Assembly: GCA_015654925.1 (NCBI GenBank)
Contig: JAATFX010000118.1
Coordinates: forward strand, 1 to 39,715
DNA: 39,715 bases
Reading direction: 5' to 3'
Source of the DNA: Enterobacterales bacterium
GTDB lineage: Bacteria > Pseudomonadota > Gammaproteobacteria > Enterobacterales > Enterobacteriaceae
Part shown: one piece after another, positions 35,739 to 39,715 of the stretch
Numbering within the stretch: position 1 is the first letter of the stretch
Layout of the letters: each line of letters starts with the position of its first letter
Notes under the pieces: model-generated
Seen by the model: only the letters and a program-made list of their open reading frames with translations
What the model was told of the DNA's origin: nothing
Database searches by the model: none
Made by a program: the position numbers and the translations under genes

Positions 35739-35866
35739 GGTTCTGGCCTAGCGGCCATAAAAACACTTAATTGGGATTACGCGCTGGAATCCTCTATATC
35801 TGACCTGTAAGCCGTGATATACGGGCCTTAGCCGCACGGTGACAGGCACCAAGATAGGGATAAAGC

Positions 35867-37072
35867 ATGAATCAACGCACCATTTTAGAGCAAAAGAATA
35901 AAATTATTTATGCCATTGATGATTTGGCGCCTGAATCCAAGCGCCTGGCGCTACAGATCCACGCCAATCCCGAACTCAGTTTTGCGGAAATACAGTCCGC
36001 CGCAGCCCTGGTCGCGCCTTTACGCGCGGCGGGTTTTCACATTGAGCAGCCCCTCGGCGGTTTGGCCACCGCGTTTCGCGCCACCTTTGACAGCGGCAGG
36101 CCCGGCCCGACCATAGCCTTGCTTGCGGAGTACGACGCATTGCCCGGCCTGGGCCACGGCTGCGGCCATAACCTAATCGGCACCGCGTCCATCACCGCCG
36201 CGCTGGCCCTTAAATCCGCTTTTACCAAACTAAACGGCTGCCTGCTGGTAGTAGGTACGCCGGCGGAGGAAGAGGGAGGCGGTAAAATCATTCTGGCCGA
36301 CGGCGGCATTTTCGATAACGTGGATGCGGTGATGATGGTGCATCCGCGGGACAAAACCATGGTTAACCGCGGCGGTCTGGCCTGCGTGGATGCCATCTTC
36401 AAATTCTTTGGCAAAGCGTCGCACGCCGCCTCCGCGCCGCAAAAAGGCATTAGCGCGCTGGATGCGGTAATTCATACTTTTGTGGGTGTTAACGCGCTGC
36501 GCCAGTTTTTTACCGATGATGTGCGGGTGCACGGCATTATTACCGACGGGGGTAGCGCCACCAATATCGTGCCGGCCTACGCCGAAGCAAAATTCCTGAT
36601 GAGGGCCGCCACGGTCAAGGGTCTGGCCCCGGTCAGGGAGAAGGTGTTTGCCGCCGCCCAGGGCGCCGCGGATATGAGCGGTGCGCGGCTTGAAATCGAA
36701 CCGGGATTAACCTATGCCGAGCGCATTAATAACCAGGCGCTGGCCGCCGGTTTCCAGCGCAATCTGGAGCAACTGGGCATCGAGGTGTTTCCGGCGCCGG
36801 TGAATGGTGGCATTGGCTCCTCGGATATCGGTAATGTCAGCCAGATAGCGGCGACGATCCATCCTTATATCCGTATCGGCGATGTGTTTCCGCATACCCC
36901 GGAGTTCGTCGAGGCGGCCCGTTCGCCGGCCGGGTTGGACGGTATGGTGCAGGCGGCTAAAGGCCTGGCGATGACGGTAGTCGACCTGTGTCTGGATGAT
37001 GCGTTATTACATACGGTACGCGATGAATTTTCACGCTGGAAACTCAGCACTCAAATACGGCGGGAGAAATAA
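35867..37072 (+). CDS. M20 family metallo-amidohydrolase (AbgA/AbgB or M20D type)
   Basis: 401-residue cytoplasmic zinc amidohydrolase/peptidase. Metal-site motifs are HANPELSFAE (about residues 32-41), LLAEYDALPGLGHGCGHN (85-102, ligands C99 and H101), GTPAEEEGGGK (130-140, E134/E135), MMVHP (H159) and a late histidine in VFPHTPEF. The central dimerisation insert begins FKFFGKASHAAS. Members of this group split aminoacyl or N-acyl bonds in compounds such as p-aminobenzoyl-glutamate, hippurate or acyl-amino acids. AGGGAT precedes the ATG. The gene heads a tight three-gene unit with the binding protein (2-base gap) and an M28 peptidase, divergent from LysR. Substrate unknown. Confidence 0.85.
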   Translation: MNQRTILEQKNKIIYAIDDLAPESKRLALQIHANPELSFAEIQSAAALVAPLRAAGFHIEQPLGGLATAFRATFDSGRPGPTIALLAEYDALPGLGHGCGHNLIGTASITAALALKSAFTKLNGCLLVVGTPAEEEGGGKIILADGGIFDNVDAVMMVHPRDKTMVNRGGLACVDAIFKFFGKASHAASAPQKGISALDAVIHTFVGVNALRQFFTDDVRVHGIITDGGSATNIVPAYAEAKFLMRAATVKGLAPVREKVFAAAQGAADMSGARLEIEPGLTYAERINNQALAAGFQRNLEQLGIEVFPAPVNGGIGSSDIGNVSQIAATIHPYIRIGDVFPHTPEFVEAARSPAGLDGMVQAAKGLAMTVVDLCLDDALLHTVRDEFSRWKLSTQIRREK

Positions 37073-37074
37073 TA

Positions 37075-37878
37075 ATGAAAATATTCTGGGCACTGGCGAT
37101 CGCAGGTTTGGCCATCGGTTGTTCCGTGGCGCAAGCGGCGGATGATACGATCCGGATTGGCGCCGACCTGACCTACCCGCCATTTCAATACCGCGAGGCC
37201 GACGGTACGCCGCGCGGCTTTGAGATCGATATTACCAATGCCGTTTGCCAGGCGATGTCGGTTAAATGCCAGTTTGTCGTCAGCAGTTTCGATGCGGAAA
37301 TTCCTTCTTTATTAGCGAAAAAAGTGGACGTGATTTCGCCGTTGGGCGCCACGGAAAAGCGCAGAAAAGCCATTGATTTCAGTGATTTTATTTATCACAT
37401 TCCCACCCGGCTGGTCATTCGCAAGGGCAGCAATCTGTTGCCCGAAGTTTCCTCTTTGCAAGGCAAACATATCGCGGTGCAGCAGGGGACCATCCAGGAA
37501 ATGTTCGCCAATCAATTCTGGGCCGCGAAGGGGATCGATATCGTGCCCTATGCCGACCAGGATATGATTTACCAGGATCTGGCTGCGGGACGGCTGGATG
37601 GCGCATTAAGTCCCGCGGTGGCGGTCACGTTCGGCTTCCTGAACAAACCCGAGGGGAAGGATTTTACGCTAGCCGGTCCTGAAGTACGCGACGATAAGTT
37701 GTTCAGCATCGGGTCGGCTTATGGTTTTCGCAAAGGCGATGACAAAATCAAAGCGTTGTTAAACGAAGGCCTGGCGAAAATCAAAGCGGATGGCACCTGG
37801 GAGAACATCAAAGAGCACTATTTTGGCGATATCGACCTGTCGGTCCATCAACCGGAGCAGGCGAATGCTGCGCACTGA
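37075..37878 (+). CDS. family 3 periplasmic amino-acid-type substrate-binding protein (orphan)
   Basis: 267-residue periplasmic binding protein with a signal peptide (MKIFWALAIAGLAIGCSVAQA, cleavage near 21-22). The SBP_bac_3 core is visible: IRIGADLTYPPFQYREADG, GFEIDITNAVCQAM, FDAEIPSLLAKKVDVIS, TEKRRKAIDFSDFIY and, near the end, DGTWENIKEHYFGDID. It resembles the arginine/lysine/ornithine and histidine binding proteins. No permease or ATPase follows, so it must share membrane components encoded elsewhere or act otherwise. It starts two bases after the amidohydrolase stop and overlaps the M28 gene by 14 bases, which suggests that its ligand is the substrate or product of the two hydrolases. 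Confidence 0.87.
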   Translation: MKIFWALAIAGLAIGCSVAQAADDTIRIGADLTYPPFQYREADGTPRGFEIDITNAVCQAMSVKCQFVVSSFDAEIPSLLAKKVDVISPLGATEKRRKAIDFSDFIYHIPTRLVIRKGSNLLPEVSSLQGKHIAVQQGTIQEMFANQFWAAKGIDIVPYADQDMIYQDLAAGRLDGALSPAVAVTFGFLNKPEGKDFTLAGPEVRDDKLFSIGSAYGFRKGDDKIKALLNEGLAKIKADGTWENIKEHYFGDIDLSVHQPEQANAAH

Positions 37879-39571
37879 GCTCGATTCTGACCAACTGCTG
37901 CCGCTGATGGACGATCTGCTGCGGCAGTTTTCGCGGTTGCACCGGTTATCCGGCAGCGACGATGCCGAGCACTCCGCGCGTTATATCGTCGATTTGTTAT
38001 ACCGGTACGGCTTGGCGCCGCGGCTGGAACAATGTTCCCTGCTGCTGAGCAATCCGCTGTCCGGCGGCTTGCAATTGCCCGGCTATCCGGACTGGTCCTG
38101 CGAGGCCAAGACCCGTTCGTTTTCGGCCCATTGTTCCGAGGGTGCCGAAGGGGAGTTATTTTACGATGCGCGCTCGCTGGACGTCATCGCGGATATTCAA
38201 TTGGCGCAATGGTCCGCCCAGGTGCGGGATAAAATTGTGATTGCCGATCAAGGATTTGAACATTATGTCCAGCGTCTGGATGCCGCCGGCGCGCGGGGTT
38301 TGGTTCATATATGGGGTTCCGCCGAGCCGGCGCTGCATGAGGAGACCGTCGGGCCGATCTGGGGCACGCCGGTGCCCGACGATCGTCAGCGTTATCCCCG
38401 TTTACCGGTTATTTCGCTTAATCAACAGAAGGGACGGCAGCTCCTGGATCTGTGCGCCCAGCATTCCGGCGCGCCGATCGCCCGGATCTATACCGAGCTG
38501 GAAACGGGCGTGGCCACCTGTAGCCTGCCGGTAGTGGATATTCCGGGGAAAAGTTCCGAGTTCGTTTTGCTTTCTTCGCATTATGATTCCTGGCATGAGG
38601 GCGTCACCGATAACGCTACCGGTAATGCGTTATGCCTGGCTATGGCCGTCCATTTCCAGCAGTTGGCCACGGCGGATATGAAGCGCGGTTTGCGCATCGC
38701 CTGGTGGCCGGGGCATTCCAATGCCCGTTACGGCGGTTCAACCTGGTATGCCGATCGTTATCGTCAGCAGTTGGGAGCGCAATGCGTGGCGCATATTAAT
38801 GTTGATTCTCCCGGCTGCATGGATGCGCTGCAGGTAGTGGTTAATGCCAGCGGCGCCGAAGATGCCGCTTTCCTGCAACGGGCGGTTCAGCACGTTACGG
38901 GGCGGCCCGCGCAGCGGATTATGCCGTTGGGTAAAGGCGGCGATCAATCGTTTTGGGGTAGCGGGCTGCCGCTGCATTTTGCCTTGCGCGAGGAGCCGTT
39001 TGAGAAAAACTCGCTTTCGCCCGGCAGCGGCGGAGGCTGGTGGTGGCATACCGGGGAGGATAGTTACGATAAAGTCAGTTTGGAGATCCTGTGGCGTGAT
39101 TGCCGGATCCATGAGTATTGGTTAAATGAGTTGCTGACCCTGACGGCGCTGCCGCTGGATCCGCTGCGCTATCGGGATCGGTTGTGTGATGAGTTGCGTG
39201 AACTGCAGGCAATGTTGGATCCCGCGTTTGATCTGGACCCGCTGGTGGATGCCATGGATGCATTGGCGGTGGATCTGCAGCAGGTGACCGCGCTGTGGCA
39301 AGATGATGCCTGCCGTTGGCAGGCGGCGCTCAGGGAGGTGTTGGCGTTATGGCATCGTCTACGTTATAGCTCCACCGATGATTTTCATTATGATCTTAGC
39401 TATCACGGCGGCGCGTTTCCCGGTTTGCGAATTCTCACCGACAGTGCCGATCGGGCGACGCCGGAAATGTTTTTGATGATGACGACGCAGTTTTATCGCC
39501 AGCGGGATAGGGCGTTGGATTTAATATCGCGCAGCGCTCAGGTGCTTCGTTTGGCTTTGCTGTCGGTTTAG
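37865..39571 (+). CDS. M28 family metallopeptidase homologue, cytoplasmic, with altered active-site motif
   Basis: 568-residue protein starting at the ATG at 37865 (MLRTELDSDQLLPLMDDLLRQ) with GGAG upstream, overlapping the binding-protein gene. It has no signal peptide. A PA-like insert occupies about residues 90-225. The zinc-peptidase core shows H239 (SSHYDSW), D249 (VTDNATGNA), D314 (HINVDSPG) and H395 (WWWHTGEDSYDKVS), four of the usual co-catalytic zinc ligands. The Glu-Glu pair normally following the W-x2 segment is replaced: WWPGHSNARYGGSTWY has H284-S285 there. A helical C-terminal extension (about 430-568) is present. It may be a diverged aminopeptidase using another base or a non-peptidase. 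It ends next to the rRNA terminator. Confidence 0.8.
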   Translation: MLRTELDSDQLLPLMDDLLRQFSRLHRLSGSDDAEHSARYIVDLLYRYGLAPRLEQCSLLLSNPLSGGLQLPGYPDWSCEAKTRSFSAHCSEGAEGELFYDARSLDVIADIQLAQWSAQVRDKIVIADQGFEHYVQRLDAAGARGLVHIWGSAEPALHEETVGPIWGTPVPDDRQRYPRLPVISLNQQKGRQLLDLCAQHSGAPIARIYTELETGVATCSLPVVDIPGKSSEFVLLSSHYDSWHEGVTDNATGNALCLAMAVHFQQLATADMKRGLRIAWWPGHSNARYGGSTWYADRYRQQLGAQCVAHINVDSPGCMDALQVVVNASGAEDAAFLQRAVQHVTGRPAQRIMPLGKGGDQSFWGSGLPLHFALREEPFEKNSLSPGSGGGWWWHTGEDSYDKVSLEILWRDCRIHEYWLNELLTLTALPLDPLRYRDRLCDELRELQAMLDPAFDLDPLVDAMDALAVDLQQVTALWQDDACRWQAALREVLALWHRLRYSSTDDFHYDLSYHGGAFPGLRILTDSADRATPEMFLMMTTQFYRQRDRALDLISRSAQVLRLALLSV

Positions 39572-39575
39572 TAGA

Positions 39576-39608
39576 TGAAAAAGCCCTCTGTTTTCACAGA
39601 GGGCTTAT
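39576..39608 (-). terminator. terminator of the leftward rRNA operon
   Basis: AAGCCCTCT and AGAGGGCTT form a hairpin followed on the minus strand by TTTTT. It begins ten bases beyond the 3' end of the 5S rRNA. It can also fold for the plus strand and may stop the M28 transcript. Confidence 0.85.
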
Positions 39609-39617
39609 CAATTGGAT

Positions 39618-39715
39618 GCCTGGCAGTTCCCTACTCTCGCATGGGGAGACCCCACACTACCATCGGCGCTACGGCGTTTCACTACTGAGTTCGGCATGGG
39701 GTCAGGTGGGACCAC
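39618..39715 (-). rRNA. rrf: 5S ribosomal RNA, 3' 98 bases (partial)
   Basis: The minus strand reads GTGGTCCCACCTGACCCCAT and continues through GCCGAACTCAG, GTGAAACGCCGTAGCGCCGA and TGGTAGTGTGGGGTCTCCCC to CTGCCAGGCAT, which is enterobacterial 5S rRNA almost base for base. The 5' 20 or so bases lie beyond the right edge. It is the last gene of an rRNA operon transcribed leftwards. Confidence 0.98.

Overview
The window is a chromosomal segment of a gammaproteobacterium of the order Enterobacterales. I base this on near full-length matches, recalled from family knowledge, to enterobacterial Zur, LexA, DgkA, PlsB, UbiA/UbiC, YjbEFGH, Pgi, LysC, YjbB, MetH, GntK, Edd and MetA. Tandem SOS boxes, a lysine riboswitch, a perfect gluconate GntR operator, four contiguous met boxes and a perfect MetR box point the same way. 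The left part keeps the Escherichia order dusA-zur-yjbJ-lexA-dgkA-plsB-ubiAC and yjbHGFE-pgi-lysC-yjbB in inverted orientation. The genus cannot be fixed from the sequence alone; a Pectobacteriaceae- or Sodalis-like lineage is only a guess.

Layout. 1-3.4 kb: 5' end of dusA, an AT-rich RcsA-like regulator, zur, a CsbD/YjbJ stress protein, and lexA without dinF. 3.4-8 kb: divergent dgkA and plsB, then ubiC-ubiA. 8-12 kb: the yjbEFGH exopolysaccharide secretion operon, with a terminator-like hairpin between yjbE and yjbF. 12-17.7 kb: pgi, the lysine riboswitch with lysC, and the Na/Pi cotransporter yjbB.

17.7-26.7 kb is the accessory core. A six-gene operon (substrate-binding protein, cytoplasmic alkaline-phosphatase-superfamily hydrolase, two permeases, ATPase, HAD phosphatase) is divergent from a PhnR-like GntR/UTRA regulator. 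A GCTGGTCTAGTCCAGC operator lies between them. This looks like uptake and cytoplasmic dephosphorylation of a phosphonate or phosphate ester, but no phnW, phnX or phn C-P lyase gene is present. Next to it, convergent with the regulator, is an operon of a class III aminotransferase, a zinc alcohol dehydrogenase, a 41-residue ORF and an SDR gene that is cut off at the edge of the regulator gene.

26.9-34.7 kb returns to core metabolism: metH, gntK with its operator, edd without eda, and metA with MetJ and MetR sites. 34.8-39.6 kb is a second accessory cassette: a LysR regulator divergent from an M20 amidohydrolase, an orphan family-3 substrate-binding protein and an atypical M28 peptidase. The window ends inside a 5S rRNA gene, the 3' end of an rRNA operon running leftwards.
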